DNA of 36,972 nt from Magnetospirillum aberrantis SpK (GCF_011022235.1 NZ_JAAIYP010000041.1:1-36972); one strand, 5' to 3'. Shown: positions 22,857 to 33,336, counted from the stretch's first letter. Notes: generated by a model from the letters alone, not told the origin. Numbers and translations: made by a program.

Positions 22857-23288
22857 ATGGTTTCCCGAATTGAACAGCGCTGCATCGACAAGGGCATGAA
22901 GATGACCGACCAGCGCCGGGTGATCGCCCGCGTGCTGTCGGAAGCCAGCGACCATCCCGACGTGGAGGAGGTGTACCGCCGCTCCACCGAGATCGACCCT
23001 CGCATCTCGATCGCCACCGTCTATCGGACCGTGCGGCTGTTCGAAGAGGCGGACATCCTGGAACGCCACGATTTCGGCGACGGCCGTGCCCGTTACGAGG
23101 AATCGGTCGAGGATCATCACGACCACCTGATCGACGTCCAGTCGGGCAGGGTGATCGAGTTCACCAGCCCCGAGATCGAGGTTCTTCAGCGCAAGATCGC
23201 TGAAACCTACGGTTTCAGACTGGTCGGGCATCGACTGGAATTGTACGGCGTGCCGTTGACTTCCTCCGGGCAAAAAGACGAGAAATGA
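22857..23288 (+). CDS. fur: Fur family transcriptional regulator
   Basis: A 143-aa metal-responsive repressor. The N-terminal winged helix includes MKMTDQRRVIARVLSEASDHPDVEEVY and the recognition helix region RISIATVYRTVRLFEEA (both given in part). The metal-sensing region has RYEESVEDHHDHLIDVQSG, with the His-rich cluster typical of Fur. There is no C-terminal CxxC zinc pair, as in most alphaproteobacterial Fur/Mur proteins. In this class the active metal may be iron or manganese, and sequence does not distinguish them. Start ATG at 22857 has AAAGG 7 nt upstream. The neighbouring olsB starts 52 nt downstream of its stop, so the iron regulator and the lipid genes may share a transcript. Confidence 0.93.
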   Translation: MVSRIEQRCIDKGMKMTDQRRVIARVLSEASDHPDVEEVYRRSTEIDPRISIATVYRTVRLFEEADILERHDFGDGRARYEESVEDHHDHLIDVQSGRVIEFTSPEIEVLQRKIAETYGFRLVGHRLELYGVPLTSSGQKDEK

Positions 23289-23340
23289 TCCGCAGCCGGG
23301 CCGACGCGGCCCGATGCGCGACCACCGAACGCGAGGAAGC

Positions 23341-24138
23341 ATGACCGATATCGGGGAAGAGGCGGCGAATTCGCGCCTGGAAGTGCGTCTTGCCGCCAAT
23401 GACGAGGAAATCGCCGCCGCCCAGGCGTTGCGCTACCGCGTCTTCTACGAGGAGATGGGGGCCAAGCCCACCGACGCCATGGCGGCGCGGCATTCCGACT
23501 TCGACGATTTCGACGCCATCTGCGACCATCTTCTGGTGCTGGACCCGTCGCGGGGCAAGGGGGGCGCCGCCGTGGTCGGCACCTACCGACTGATCCGCCG
23601 CAAGGTGGGCGAAGCGTTCGGCCGTTTCTACACCGCCGGCGAATACGACATCTCGAAGCTGTTGGTGGCGGGCGGCAACTTCATGGAACTGGGCCGTTCC
23701 TGCGTTGACGCCCAGTATCGCACCGGCGCCACCATGCAGATCATGTGGGCCGGCATCGCGTCCTATGTATGGGAGCACGGCATCGACCTGATGTTCGGCT
23801 GCGCCTCGCTGCCCGGCACCGAACCCGAAGCGCTGGCCACCCAGCTTTCCTATCTCCACCACTACCATCTGGCCCCGGCCGAGATGTGCCCGCGGGCCTT
23901 GCCCGACCTCTACGTCGGCATGAACCTGATGGACAAGGACGCGCTCAACCCCCGCCGGGCGCTGGCCTCGTTGCCGCCGTTGATCAAGGGCTACCTGCGC
24001 CTTGGCGGCTTTGTCGGCGACGGTGCGGTGATCGACCACCAGTTCAACACCACCGACGTCTGCGTGATGGTCAAGACCGAGCTGGTCACCGCGAAATACG
24101 CCAAGCATTACGCTCGCGACGTTCCCGCCACGTCCTGA
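23341..24138 (+). CDS. olsB: L-ornithine N-alpha-acyltransferase OlsB-like (GNAT)
   Basis: A 265-aa GNAT-superfamily protein of the 'hemolysin-like' type that contains OlsB, the enzyme that transfers a 3-hydroxyacyl chain from ACP to ornithine to make lyso-ornithine lipid. Residues 13-35 hold the typical VRLAANDEEIAAAQALRYRVFYEEMG region (in part). FMELGRSCVDAQYRTG (about 118-133), WAGIASYVWEHGIDLMFGC, and YVGMNLMDKDAL follow, all characteristic of this family. Start ATG at 23341 follows AGGAAG. The next gene, 20 nt downstream, is a PlsC-like acyltransferase; OlsA has that fold and finishes ornithine lipid. The adjacency makes the OlsB assignment strong, although the acyl specificity is inferred. 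Confidence 0.87.
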   Translation: MTDIGEEAANSRLEVRLAANDEEIAAAQALRYRVFYEEMGAKPTDAMAARHSDFDDFDAICDHLLVLDPSRGKGGAAVVGTYRLIRRKVGEAFGRFYTAGEYDISKLLVAGGNFMELGRSCVDAQYRTGATMQIMWAGIASYVWEHGIDLMFGCASLPGTEPEALATQLSYLHHYHLAPAEMCPRALPDLYVGMNLMDKDALNPRRALASLPPLIKGYLRLGGFVGDGAVIDHQFNTTDVCVMVKTELVTAKYAKHYARDVPATS

Positions 24139-24158
24139 GCGGACCGGGGAACAGGCCC

Positions 24159-25028
24159 ATGACCTTGTCCAGCCCGTTCATCGCCGCCTTGCGCTTCCTG
24201 GCCTTCGTGACCTGGACGCTGACGGCGCTACCACCCTACCTGCTGCTGCTGGCTTGCGGCTGGCGGGGCTGTTCCTCCTATGCGCGGGCCTATTTCCGGG
24301 TGTGCAACCGGCTTTTGGGGTTCCGGGTGGTGACGCGCGGTGCGCCCCGTTCCGACCGCCGCCCGGTTCTGTTCGTCTCAAACCACGCCGGCTATCTCGA
24401 CATTTTGATCCTCGGCAGCCAGTTGTCGGCCTGTTTCGTCGCCAAGGCCGAGGTGGCGGGCTGGCCCGGCTTCGGCTTCCTGGCGCGGATCGCCAGGACG
24501 GTGTTCGTCAACCGGGCGCGCGGCGCCACGGCGCGCGAGCGCGACCAGTTGAGCAATCGGCTGGCGGCGGGCGATTCGCTGATCCTGTTCCCCGAGGGCA
24601 CGTCCAACGACGGCAACCGGGTGCTGCCGTTCAAAAGCTCGCTGTTCGCGGTGGCGGCGCTGACCGGCCCTGATGGGCAACCCCTGCCGGTGCAGCCGGT
24701 GTCGGTGGCCTATACCCGTCTTGACGGCTGCGCCATGGGGCGCGCCTTTCGGCCGTTCTATGCCTGGTACGGCGACATGACCCTGGCCGGGCATCTGTTC
24801 GCGGCGCTGGGTCTGGGCGACCTGACGGTCGAGGTGATCTTTCATCCGGTGGTCAGCCAAGCCGACTTCGCCGACCGCAAGGCATTGTCCAATCATTGCC
24901 ACGATGTGGTGGCGCGCGGTGTGATCGACGCCCTGTCCGGCCGGCTGGACGAGGACGGCGTTCGCGCCCACCGGCCGCCGTCACCGGCGGGAATCCTTGA
25001 CTCGGGGCTGCCAAATGAGCACCCTTAG
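24159..25028 (+). CDS. olsA: Lyso-ornithine lipid/1-acylglycerol-3-phosphate acyltransferase (PlsC/OlsA-like)
   Basis: A 289-aa membrane-associated acyltransferase. A hydrophobic N-terminal segment (residues 8-35) anchors it. The catalytic H-x4-D box is NHAGYLD (H76, D81), and FPEGTSNDG (about 145) is the second substrate motif of the PlsC family. VFVNRARGATARERDQL follows the usual motif II position. It may acylate lyso-ornithine lipid (OlsA) or lysophosphatidic acid (PlsC); the 20-nt spacing from olsB supports the first, though dual activity is known for OlsA-type enzymes. Start ATG at 24159. A hairpin after the stop may end the fur-olsB-olsA unit. Confidence 0.85.
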   Translation: MTLSSPFIAALRFLAFVTWTLTALPPYLLLLACGWRGCSSYARAYFRVCNRLLGFRVVTRGAPRSDRRPVLFVSNHAGYLDILILGSQLSACFVAKAEVAGWPGFGFLARIARTVFVNRARGATARERDQLSNRLAAGDSLILFPEGTSNDGNRVLPFKSSLFAVAALTGPDGQPLPVQPVSVAYTRLDGCAMGRAFRPFYAWYGDMTLAGHLFAALGLGDLTVEVIFHPVVSQADFADRKALSNHCHDVVARGVIDALSGRLDEDGVRAHRPPSPAGILDSGLPNEHP

Positions 25029-25038
25029 CCGGTAAACC

Positions 25039-25067
25039 GGGCGAGACCCCTTTCGGTCCCGCCCTTG
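25039..25067 (+). terminator. Hairpin downstream of olsA
   Basis: GGGCGAGACC (25039-25048) and GGTCCCGCCC (25055-25064) pair with a single A-C mismatch around a CCTTTC loop, 10 nt after the stop. Only TTGTCGTATTT follows, so termination would be partial. Confidence 0.5.
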
Positions 25068-25113
25068 TCGTATTTCCAACCGCCGGCGGCGCAAAGGCCG
25101 TGGGCTGACGACT

Positions 25114-26456
25114 TTGGCCAAGAAACTCTTCGTCAAGACCTATGGCTGTCAGATGAACGTCTATGACTCCGCCCGCATGGCGGACGTCCTGGCACCTCTG
25201 GGCTATGCCATGACCGATGGTCCCGAGGACGCCGACATGGTGATCCTCAACACCTGTCACATCCGCGAGAAGGCCGCCGAGAAGACGTTCTCGGAACTGG
25301 GCCGCTGGCGGGCCCACAAACAGGACAAGGGCGGCGACATGATCATCGCCGTCGCCGGCTGCGTGGCCCAGGCCGAGGGCGAGGAAATCCTGCGCCGGGC
25401 GCCGTTCGTGGACATCGTGCTGGGACCGCAGACCTATCACCGCCTGCCCGAGATGGTGGCCAAGGCCACCCGCGCCGCCGACCTCAACGGCAAGGGCGGT
25501 GCCGTGCTCGACACCGAATTTCCGCTGGAGCCGAAATTCGACTTCCTGCCCGAGGCGCGCGCCGATGGCGCCGCCGCCTTCCTGTCGGTGCAGGAAGGCT
25601 GCGACAAGTTCTGCACCTTCTGTGTGGTGCCCTATACCCGCGGCGCCGAATATTCCCGGCCCCAGGCCGCCATCATGGACGAGGCGCGCAAGCTGGTGGA
25701 GCAAGGCGTGGTCGAGATCACGCTGTTGGGCCAGAACGTCAACGCCTGGCACGGCGACGGCGGCCGGGGCTTCGGCGCGCTGATCCGCGAGCTGGCCGGG
25801 ATCGACGGCCTGGCCCGCATCCGCTACACCACGTCGCATCCCCGCGACATGGACGACGACCTGATCGCCGTCCATGGCGAGGTCGAAAAGCTGATGCCGT
25901 TCCTGCACCTGCCGGTGCAATCGGGCTCTGACCGCATCCTGGACGCCATGAACCGCAAGCACGACCGCGCCACCTATCTGCGGCTGGTGGAACGGCTCAA
26001 GGCGGCGCGGCCCGACCTTGCGCTGTCGTCGGACTTCATCGTCGGCTTTCCCGGCGAAAGCGACGCCGATTTCGCCGACACCATGGCGCTGGTGCGCGAG
26101 GTGGGGTTCGTCAACACCTATTCCTTCAAATATTCGTCCCGTCCCGGCACGCCGGCGGCGATGATGCCCGATCAGGTGGAGGAAGCGGTCAAGGATTCGC
26201 GGCTGGCCGAGTTGCAGACGTTGTTATGGGACCAGACGCGGGCGTTCAACCAGACCTGCGTCGGCCGCACCATGGCGGTGCTGCTGGACCGTCCCGGCCG
26301 CCGCCCCGGCCAGTTGGTCGGCCGCTCGCCCTATATGCAGGCGGTGCACGTGGACGACGCCGACGGGCTTCTGGGCCGAGTGGCGGAAGTCCGGGTCACG
26401 GCGGTCCATCCCAATTCCCTGGCCGCCGAACTGGTGGACGTCGAAAGGAAGCGCGC

Positions 26457-26460
<4 letters not shown>
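25114..26460 (+). CDS. miaB: tRNA-2-methylthio-N6-dimethylallyladenosine synthase MiaB
   Basis: A 448-aa radical-SAM methylthiotransferase that adds ms2 to i6A37 of tRNAs. The N-terminal cluster-binding cysteines are C12, C48 and C83 ([21 protein letters not shown]), and the radical-SAM triad is C163, C167 and C170 in [17 protein letters not shown]-type ([17 protein letters not shown]) and VGFPGES motifs follow, and a TRAM domain closes the protein. The start is taken as TTG at 25114, since the product then begins [15 protein letters not shown]; no ATG or GTG lies closer in frame and no Shine-Dalgarno is seen, so initiation may be weak. It overlaps phoH by 4 nt (GTGA). Confidence 0.95.
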
Positions 26461-27436
<976 letters not shown>

Positions 27437-27440
<4 letters not shown>

Positions 27441-27964
27441 ACCCCGTGACCGTCGCCATTTCCGTCGAGGACCCGTCCTGGACCCAGGCCCTTTCCGACG
27501 CCGAGCCGGTGGCCGAGCGCATGGCGCTGGCCGCACTGGAACAGGCCGATTGCGACCTGGGCGACGGCCCGGTGGAAATCAGTCTGGTGCTGGCCGACGA
27601 CACCACCGTACAGGGGTTGAACCGTGACTGGCGCGGCAAGGACAAGCCGACCAACGTGTTGTCCTTCGCCACCCTCGACGACGAGGATGCGCCACGGGTT
27701 GCGGGGGCGCCGCTGCTGCTGGGCGACGTCATCCTGGCGTTCGGCACCTGTCGTGACGAGGCCCAGGCCATGGGGAAACCCTTGGTCGATCATTTTCGTC
27801 ATCTTGTCGTGCATGGCGTTCTGCACCTGTTGGGCTATGATCACGAGGAAGACGAGGCCGAGGCCTTGGAGATGGAACGGCTAGAGACCGCCATCCTGGC
27901 CGGATTCGGCGTTGCCGACCCCTATGGGGCGGACGAAAGCGACATCGCCGAAGGAGGGCGATGA
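27437..27964 (+). CDS. ybeY: Endoribonuclease YbeY (rRNA maturation factor)
   Basis: A 175-aa metal-dependent single-strand endoribonuclease of the UPF0054 family that takes part in 16S rRNA 3' end maturation and ribosome quality control. The zinc motif H-x3-H-x5-H is HGVLHLLGYDH (H126, H130, H136). TNVLSFA (72-78) is the conserved strand. Start ATG at 27437 overlaps phoH, and the ATGA overlap with corC follows. Residues 140-175 form an acidic tail. Confidence 0.96.
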
Positions 27965-28989
27965 GGACCATGAGCGAACCCCATAGTCCCCCGCCCCGAT
28001 CTTTCGGGGCAGTTCAAGCGGATGGCGCCCGACCCGTCGGGACCGCTTTCGTCAATGGCGCCGCCGATCCGGCGGTCGGTTCCTCCCATCATGTGGGCAA
28101 GATCGCCCGCGACGCGGCGCATGCCGGCGACGACGGCCTGCTCGACACCTTGCGGGGCTGGCTTCGGCTGTTGCGCCGTTCCAAGGGCAGCGAGACCGTG
28201 CGCGAGGCGCTCGAGGAACTGATCGAGGACCGCGACGACGCCGGCATTCCCATCGACGACCAGGAACGGGTGCTGCTTGGCAACATCCTGCACCTGCGCG
28301 AACAGACGGCCTATGACGTCATGGTGCCGCGCGCCGACATCGTCGGCGTCGACGTTGACACCGCGCTGCCCGACCTGACCGAGCTGTTCATCAAATGCGG
28401 CCATTCCCGTCTGCCGGTCTATCGCGGCAATCTGGACGACGTGGTCGGCATGGTCCACATCAAGGACATCCTGTCGGCAAGCCGGGTGGACAAGCCGCTT
28501 CAGCTTCAGCGGCTGGTCCGCCGGGTCCTGTTCGTGTCGCCGGCCATGCGGGTGATGGACCTGTTGCTGGAAATGCGGATCAAGCGCACGCACATGGCCC
28601 TGGTGGTCGACGAATACGGCGGCATTGACGGTCTGGTGACCATCGAGGACGTGGTCGAACAGATTGTCGGCGAGATCGAGGACGAACATGACCGCGCTGT
28701 CGATCCCGACATGGTGGTCCGTCCCGACGGGGTGATCGAGGCCGACGCCCGCACCCCCATCGAGGAATTCGAGGAAGTGGTCGGCCCCATGCTGACCGAC
28801 GAGGAACGCGACGACGTCGACACCCTGGGCGGGCTGGTGTTCTTTGTCGCCGGCCGGGTGCCGTCGCGCGGCGAGCTGATCGCCCATCCCTCGGGCCTGG
28901 AATTCGAGGTGGTGGACGCCGATCCCCGCCGCATCAAGTGGCTCAGGGTGCGCCGGACTCCGTCCCCGGTCGCGGCCGAGAGCGCCTGA
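27961..28989 (+). CDS. corC: CorC/HlyC family CBS-domain protein (YbeX)
   Basis: A 342-aa cytoplasmic protein with a tandem CBS pair (residues about 115-235: [39 protein letters not shown], and [28 protein letters not shown], each shown in part) and a C-terminal CorC/HlyC transporter-associated domain (about 250-335). It lacks the DUF21 membrane domain, like E. coli YbeX/CorC, which is linked to magnesium/cobalt efflux and ribosome-related functions. The N-terminal 50 residues are low-complexity Pro/Ala/Ser. The ATG at 27961 overlaps ybeY; the ATG at 27970 is an alternative. It overlaps lnt (TGATG). Confidence 0.93.
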   Translation: MRTMSEPHSPPPRSFGAVQADGARPVGTAFVNGAADPAVGSSHHVGKIARDAAHAGDDGLLDTLRGWLRLLRRSKGSETVREALEELIEDRDDAGIPIDDQERVLLGNILHLREQTAYDVMVPRADIVGVDVDTALPDLTELFIKCGHSRLPVYRGNLDDVVGMVHIKDILSASRVDKPLQLQRLVRRVLFVSPAMRVMDLLLEMRIKRTHMALVVDEYGGIDGLVTIEDVVEQIVGEIEDEHDRAVDPDMVVRPDGVIEADARTPIEEFEEVVGPMLTDEERDDVDTLGGLVFFVAGRVPSRGELIAHPSGLEFEVVDADPRRIKWLRVRRTPSPVAAESA

Positions 28990-30584
28990 TGGAGGCGGTG
29001 TTGGCACTGCGCTCCTCGCCCGCTGCCTGGGGGTGGCTTGGTGCCGCCGCCCATTGGCTGGCCCGGTTGTCCGGGTGGCGGCGGCGCGGCGTGCTGGTGC
29101 TGCTGGGGGCACTGGCCGCGCTGGCCCTGCCGCCGGTGGGGCTGGTGCCGGTGCTGCTGGTGTCGTTGCCTGGTCTGATCTGGCTGCTTGACGCCTCGTC
29201 CTCGCGCCGTGCCGCCTTCGGTGCCGGCTGGTGGTGGGGATTGGGCTGGTTCCTGGTGGGGTTGGTGTGGATCGCCAACGCGCTGCTGATCGAGCCGGAC
29301 AAATTCGGCTGGATGATTCCTTTCGCCACATTGGGTCTGTCGGGTCTGCTGGCGGTGTTCATTGGCGTCGCCACCTGGGCGGCGCGGCTGTCCGGGGTGT
29401 CGGGCATCGGCCGGGTGCCGGTGCTGGCCGGCACCTGGACCGTCATGGAATGGGTCCGCTCCTGGGCGTTGACCGGGTTCCCGTGGAATCCGTTGGGTTC
29501 GGTATGGGACGCGGTTCCTGCGGTGTTGCAGGTGGGGTCGCTGGTCGGCGTGTTCGGGCTTTCGCTGTTGACCGTCCTGGTGTTCGGCCTGCCGGCGGTG
29601 GCGGCGGATTTCGCGCCGCGCCAAAGGCGGCTGGCGGCCCTGGCCGGGGCGGCGGGTTTGCTGGTGGCGTCGCTGGTGTTCGGCCTGCTGCGGTTGTCGT
29701 CGCCCGCCGAGATGGTGCCGGGCGTTCGTCTGCGTCTGGTTCAGGCGGCGATCGGTCAGCGCCACATGTGGCGCGACGACCTGCGCGAGGCGCATCTGCT
29801 GTCGCATCTGGAACTGTCCAAGGAAGCCGGCTGGGACAAGGTCACCCATGTCATCTGGCCGGAAACGGCGGCGCCGTTCGTGCTTGACGCCGACGTGCCC
29901 CACCGGGCCCTGGTGGCGTCGGTGGCGCCGCCCGGCGGCATGGTCATCACCGGTGCGCCGCGGGTCACCAGCCCGGGCCAGTTTCCCTTTCGGGTGTGGA
30001 ACAGCCTGATGGCCATCGACGGTGCCGGTCAGGTGCTGGCGATCTATGACAAGGCGCATCTGGTGCCCTTTGGCGAATACGTGCCGCTGCGCGAGGTGTT
30101 GCCCATCGCCAAGATCACCCAGGGCGGCACCGACTTTTCGTCCGGCCCTGGCCCGCGCACGTTGCCGCTGCCGGGGCTGCCGGCCGTGTCGCCGATGATC
30201 TGTTACGAATCGATCTTTCCCGCCGCCGTGGTCGGTCGCGACCAGCCGCGCCCCGGCTGGCTGTTGACCGTCACCAATGACGGCTGGTTCGGCAAGTCCG
30301 CCGGTCCCTATCAACACTTGGCCGCCGGCCGCATGCGCGCGGTCGAGGAAGGTCTTCCGGTGGTGCGGGCGGCCAATTCCGGTGTGTCCGCCGTGTTCGA
30401 CGGCATGGGCCGCGAACTGGCGCGGCTGGGACTGGGGCAGCGTGGGGTGGTGGATTCCGCTTTGCCCCAGGCGTTGACGGCGACTGTTTTCTCGCGTTTC
30501 GGCAACGCCGTGCCGTTGATTCTGAGCTTCCTGTGCGTTGCCGGAGCCCTGGCGACGGGATGGCTGAGCCGCCGGAAGTCCTGA
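28989..30584 (+). CDS. lnt: Apolipoprotein N-acyltransferase
   Basis: A 531-aa inner-membrane enzyme that adds the third acyl chain to outer-membrane lipoproteins. The first 240 residues hold about seven hydrophobic segments. The nitrilase-like domain then carries the catalytic triad E292 (WPETAAPF), K355 ([14 protein letters not shown]) and C405 (ICYESIF). VTNDGWFG and [13 protein letters not shown] are further family motifs. A last hydrophobic helix (about 508-525) closes the protein. It is the last gene in the miaB-phoH-ybeY-corC-lnt overlapping run. Its start ATG overlaps the corC stop. Confidence 0.97.
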   Translation: MEAVLALRSSPAAWGWLGAAAHWLARLSGWRRRGVLVLLGALAALALPPVGLVPVLLVSLPGLIWLLDASSSRRAAFGAGWWWGLGWFLVGLVWIANALLIEPDKFGWMIPFATLGLSGLLAVFIGVATWAARLSGVSGIGRVPVLAGTWTVMEWVRSWALTGFPWNPLGSVWDAVPAVLQVGSLVGVFGLSLLTVLVFGLPAVAADFAPRQRRLAALAGAAGLLVASLVFGLLRLSSPAEMVPGVRLRLVQAAIGQRHMWRDDLREAHLLSHLELSKEAGWDKVTHVIWPETAAPFVLDADVPHRALVASVAPPGGMVITGAPRVTSPGQFPFRVWNSLMAIDGAGQVLAIYDKAHLVPFGEYVPLREVLPIAKITQGGTDFSSGPGPRTLPLPGLPAVSPMICYESIFPAAVVGRDQPRPGWLLTVTNDGWFGKSAGPYQHLAAGRMRAVEEGLPVVRAANSGVSAVFDGMGRELARLGLGQRGVVDSALPQALTATVFSRFGNAVPLILSFLCVAGALATGWLSRRKS

Positions 30585-30609
30585 TCATGGGAAGACTTTC
30601 TTCGCCATG

Positions 30610-30637
30610 TTGACTTGCATTTAACCCCAGTCATAAT
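30610..30637 (+). promoter_or_regulatory. Promoter of the XRE regulator gene
   Basis: TTGACT (30610-30615) and CATAAT (30632-30637) are 16 nt apart, with TAATGA at 30634. This is one of the best sigma-70 matches in the window. The start would be near 30644, about 50 nt before the ATG. Confidence 0.65.
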
Positions 30638-30694
30638 GAGCGCCGCGGCGGGGGAGTCGCATTTTGCAAATTATGAAGGCTGGGGCAGACCTAA

Positions 30695-31192
30695 ATGGCT
30701 CAAACTCCGCGTAATCAGAATACCGGCGCGCGTAAGGGCAGCAGCCGGGGGCGTACCCCTTCGGGCAAGCCCAATCCCATCGATGTGCATGTGGGCTCGC
30801 GCGTGCGCCTGCGCCGCACGCTTCTTGGCATGAGCCAGGAAAAGCTGGGCGAGGCCCTGGGCCTGACCTTCCAGCAGGTGCAGAAATACGAACGCGGCGC
30901 CAACCGCGTCGGCGCCTCGCGCCTGTTCGACCTGTCGCGTGTGCTCGACGTTCCGGTCAGCTTCTTCTTCGACGACATGGGCGAGGAACTGAAGTCGCAA
31001 AGCCCGGCGCTGATCGCCGGGGTTGGCGAACTGGAAGAGCCGCCGGCCCATTTCGAGGCCGATCCCATGGCCAAGCGCGAGACGCTGGAACTGGTGCGCG
31101 CCTATTACCGTATTTCCGATCCGCAGGTGCGCAAGCGGGTGTACGAACTGGCCAAGGCCCTGGCGGACGCCGCCGAGGCCTCGGAGCGCTGA
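30695..31192 (+). CDS. XRE family helix-turn-helix regulator
   Basis: A 165-aa DNA-binding protein. Residues 1-30 are a basic, Gly/Ser/Pro-rich tail. The HTH occupies about 33-90 with VRLRRTLLGMSQEKLGEAL, LTFQQVQKYERGANRVGASRL, and LDVPVSFFFDD, all typical of the alphaproteobacterial family that sits next to metK. Residues 95-165 are a helical tail with a Pro-containing linker. This position between lnt and metK is widely conserved in the class. It has its own promoter and terminator, so it is probably a single-gene unit. Target genes are unknown; control of metK or cell-envelope genes is possible but unproven. No Shine-Dalgarno is strong. Confidence 0.9.
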   Translation: MAQTPRNQNTGARKGSSRGRTPSGKPNPIDVHVGSRVRLRRTLLGMSQEKLGEALGLTFQQVQKYERGANRVGASRLFDLSRVLDVPVSFFFDDMGEELKSQSPALIAGVGELEEPPAHFEADPMAKRETLELVRAYYRISDPQVRKRVYELAKALADAAEASER

Positions 31193-31212
31193 GGTCGAAA
31201 AGACCATGCATG

Positions 31213-31247
31213 AAAAGGGGGAATGGCGAGGCCGTTTCCCCCTTTTT
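31213..31247 (+). terminator. Intrinsic terminator of the XRE gene
   Basis: AAAAGGGGGAA (31213-31223) pairs with TTCCCCCTTTT (31236-31246) with a short internal stem (GGC/GCC), followed by T. It is 20 nt after the stop. Confidence 0.8.
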
Positions 31248-31312
31248 GCTTTGCGCTTGACGGACCTGGGCACTCCCTGCCACAAGAACTGCCCTGGGAC
31301 AGATTTGTTGTT

Positions 31313-31367
31313 CCCGTGGAGATTTGTGACCGCTTGCCGCCACGGTAAACACTGGCTAAGTGGGTGC
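31313..31367 (+). promoter_or_regulatory. SAM-II (SAM-alpha) riboswitch upstream of metK
   Basis: This metK leader matches the SAM-II pseudoknot. P1 is CCGTGG (31314-31319) with CCACGG (31340-31345). The loop contains GATTTG (31321-31326), ACC (31329-31331) and CTTGC (31333-31337); the 3' part has TAAAC (31346-31350) and GGCTAAG (31354-31360) then GGGT. CTTGC can pair with GC(T)AAG, ACC with GGT, and the U-rich strand with TAAA, which is the family's pseudoknot. SAM-II is known from alphaproteobacteria before methionine/SAM genes. The metK start lies 67 nt past the aptamer, so the Shine-Dalgarno is not inside it and the expression platform is unclear. Alignment was done by eye. Confidence 0.82.
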
Positions 31368-31433
31368 ATCATCATGGCGTCGCCAAGACCGTTGATGCCC
31401 CTGGTCCGCAATAGGCACTAGGAGGGCTTGCCC

Positions 31434-32606
31434 GTGTCGAAGAAGAATTACCTGTTCACGTCCGAGTCGGTGTCCGAAGGTCATCCCGACAAGGTGTCCG
31501 ACCGTGTTTCCGACGCCATCGTCGATGCGTTCCTGGCGGCCGATCCTCAGTCGCGTGTCGCGGTCGAGACCCTGTGCACCACCAACCTGATCGTCATGGC
31601 CGGCGAAGTGCGTGGTCCGGCCTCGGTGACGCCGGCGCTGATGGAAGAGATCGCGCGCCACGCGGTTCGCGACATCGGCTACGAACAGGACGGCTTCCAC
31701 TGGAAGAACGCCGAGGTGCAGTGCCATGTCCACCAGCAATCGGCCGACATCGCGGTGGGTGTCGACGCCGCCGGCGAGAAGGACGAGGGCGCGGGCGACC
31801 AGGGCATCATGTTCGGCTACGCCTGCAACGAGACCCCGGTGCTGATGCCGGCGCCGATCTTCTATTCGCATGAAATCCTGAAGAGCCTGGCCGAGGCCCG
31901 CCATTCCGGCGCCGAGCCGCTGCTGGGCCCGGACAGCAAGTCCCAGGTCACCCTGGAATACCGCGACGGCAAGCCGGTGCGCGCCACTTCGGTGGTGGTC
32001 TCGACCCAGCACGACGGCTCGCTGTCCCAGGAAGACGTGCGCGAGATCGTGCGTCCGCACGTTCTCAACGTGCTGCCCGAGGGCTGGATGTGCCCCGAGG
32101 AAACCTTCTACGTCAACCCGACCGGCCGTTTCGTCATCGGCGGTCCCGATGGTGATTGCGGCCTGACCGGCCGCAAGATCATCGTCGACACCTACGGCGG
32201 TGCCGCCCCCCACGGCGGCGGCGCCTTCTCGGGCAAGGATCCGACCAAGGTCGACCGTTCCGCCGCCTATGCCTCGCGCTATCTGGCCAAGAACGTGGTC
32301 GGCGCCGGCCTGGCCGAACGCTGCGTGATCCAGCTCAGCTACGCCATCGGCGTGTCCAAGCCGCTGTCGGTCTATGTCGACACCTACGGCACCGGCAAGG
32401 TGGACGAGGACAAGCTGTCGCAGGTGTTGCAGGAACTGATGGATCTCAGCCCGCGCGGCATCCGCACCCATCTCGGCCTCAACAAGCCGATCTACGCCCG
32501 CACCGCCGCCTACGGCCATTTCGGCCGCAACCCGGACGCGGACGGCGGCTTCTCGTGGGAGAAGCTGGATCTGGTGGACCAGCTCAAGCGCGCTTTCGGT
32601 GCGTGA
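31434..32606 (+). CDS. metK: S-adenosylmethionine synthase
   Basis: A 390-aa enzyme making SAM from methionine and ATP. It starts [20 protein letters not shown] and contains GHPDKVSD (ATP binding), [12 protein letters not shown], and the glycine-rich [19 protein letters not shown]. Length and motif order are normal. The start is GTG at 31434, not TTG at 31428, because GGAGGG (31421-31426) is at the right distance for the GTG. A SAM-II type aptamer lies in the leader, so feedback by SAM is expected. The gene overlaps trmB by TGATG, so the two are cotranscribed; placing a SAM-using tRNA methyltransferase under the same switch is notable. Confidence 0.97.
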   Translation: MSKKNYLFTSESVSEGHPDKVSDRVSDAIVDAFLAADPQSRVAVETLCTTNLIVMAGEVRGPASVTPALMEEIARHAVRDIGYEQDGFHWKNAEVQCHVHQQSADIAVGVDAAGEKDEGAGDQGIMFGYACNETPVLMPAPIFYSHEILKSLAEARHSGAEPLLGPDSKSQVTLEYRDGKPVRATSVVVSTQHDGSLSQEDVREIVRPHVLNVLPEGWMCPEETFYVNPTGRFVIGGPDGDCGLTGRKIIVDTYGGAAPHGGGAFSGKDPTKVDRSAAYASRYLAKNVVGAGLAERCVIQLSYAIGVSKPLSVYVDTYGTGKVDEDKLSQVLQELMDLSPRGIRTHLGLNKPIYARTAAYGHFGRNPDADGGFSWEKLDLVDQLKRAFGA

Positions 32607-33322
32607 TGGCTGACGAGGGCGATCACAAGAATCCGGCCCCCGAGCGGCCGCGGTTCTATGGACGGCGCAGCGGCAAGCGTCTGCGCCGCACCGCCCTCGG
32701 TTTGATCGAGACCCTGCTGCCCCGGCTGGCGGTGACGCTGCCCGGGGCAGGGGGCACCTTGGCTCCGGCCGACCTGTTCCCCCGTCCGGTGGATCAGGTG
32801 TGGCTGGAGGTGGGCTTCGGCGGCGGCGAGCATGTGGTCGCCCAGGCCAAGCTGCATCCCGAAATGGGCATCATCGGTTGCGAACCGTTCCGAAACGGCG
32901 TCGCCAGCCTGTTGACCCACCTGAACGGCAGCGACATCGACAACGTCCGCATCTATCCCGAGGACGTGCGTCAGCTTTTCCCGGCCTTTCCCGATGGCTC
33001 GATCGGCCGGGTGTTCGTGCTGTTCCCCGATCCGTGGCCGAAAAAGCGCCATGCCGAACGCCGTTTCATCGGCCGCGAGAATTTGGACGGTCTGGCCAGG
33101 ATCATGGCCGACGGTGCCGAGTTGCGCGTCGCCTCGGATGATCCGGTCTATCAGGAATGGGCGGCCGAACAATTGCGGGCGCACCCGGATTTCGAGGAAA
33201 TCCTGGTGACCACCGATCGTACCGAACTGCCCCAGGATTGGCCGCCGACCCGCTATGAACTGAAGTGTCTGGCGGAAAACGCCCCCGTCTTCTTCCGCTT
33301 CCGGCGGCGGGTGCGGGGATAG
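32606..33322 (+). CDS. trmB: tRNA (guanine-N7-)-methyltransferase
   Basis: A 238-aa SAM-dependent methyltransferase that makes m7G46 in tRNA. The SAM-binding motif EVGFGGGEH (residues 68-76 approx.), the motif IV region FPDPWPKKRH, and the C-terminal PPTRYELKCLAENAPVFFRF match TrmB. The N-terminal 30 residues are basic and extend the usual length slightly. The start ATG overlaps the metK TGA. The gene is followed by 171 nt before rimP, which hold a promoter and terminator. Confidence 0.96.
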   Translation: MADEGDHKNPAPERPRFYGRRSGKRLRRTALGLIETLLPRLAVTLPGAGGTLAPADLFPRPVDQVWLEVGFGGGEHVVAQAKLHPEMGIIGCEPFRNGVASLLTHLNGSDIDNVRIYPEDVRQLFPAFPDGSIGRVFVLFPDPWPKKRHAERRFIGRENLDGLARIMADGAELRVASDDPVYQEWAAEQLRAHPDFEEILVTTDRTELPQDWPPTRYELKCLAENAPVFFRFRRRVRG

Positions 33323-33336
33323 TTTCCACTCTTTCC

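Noticed and set aside
31257-31286. TTGACG at 31257-31262 as metK promoter
   Set aside because: No convincing -10 element lies 16-18 nt downstream, so the start of the riboswitch RNA stays undefined.
31301-31327. GATTTGT direct repeat (31302 and 31321) as a tandem riboswitch
   Set aside because: Only the second copy has the P1 partner, CTTGC and GGCTAAG; the first is a short coincidental match.
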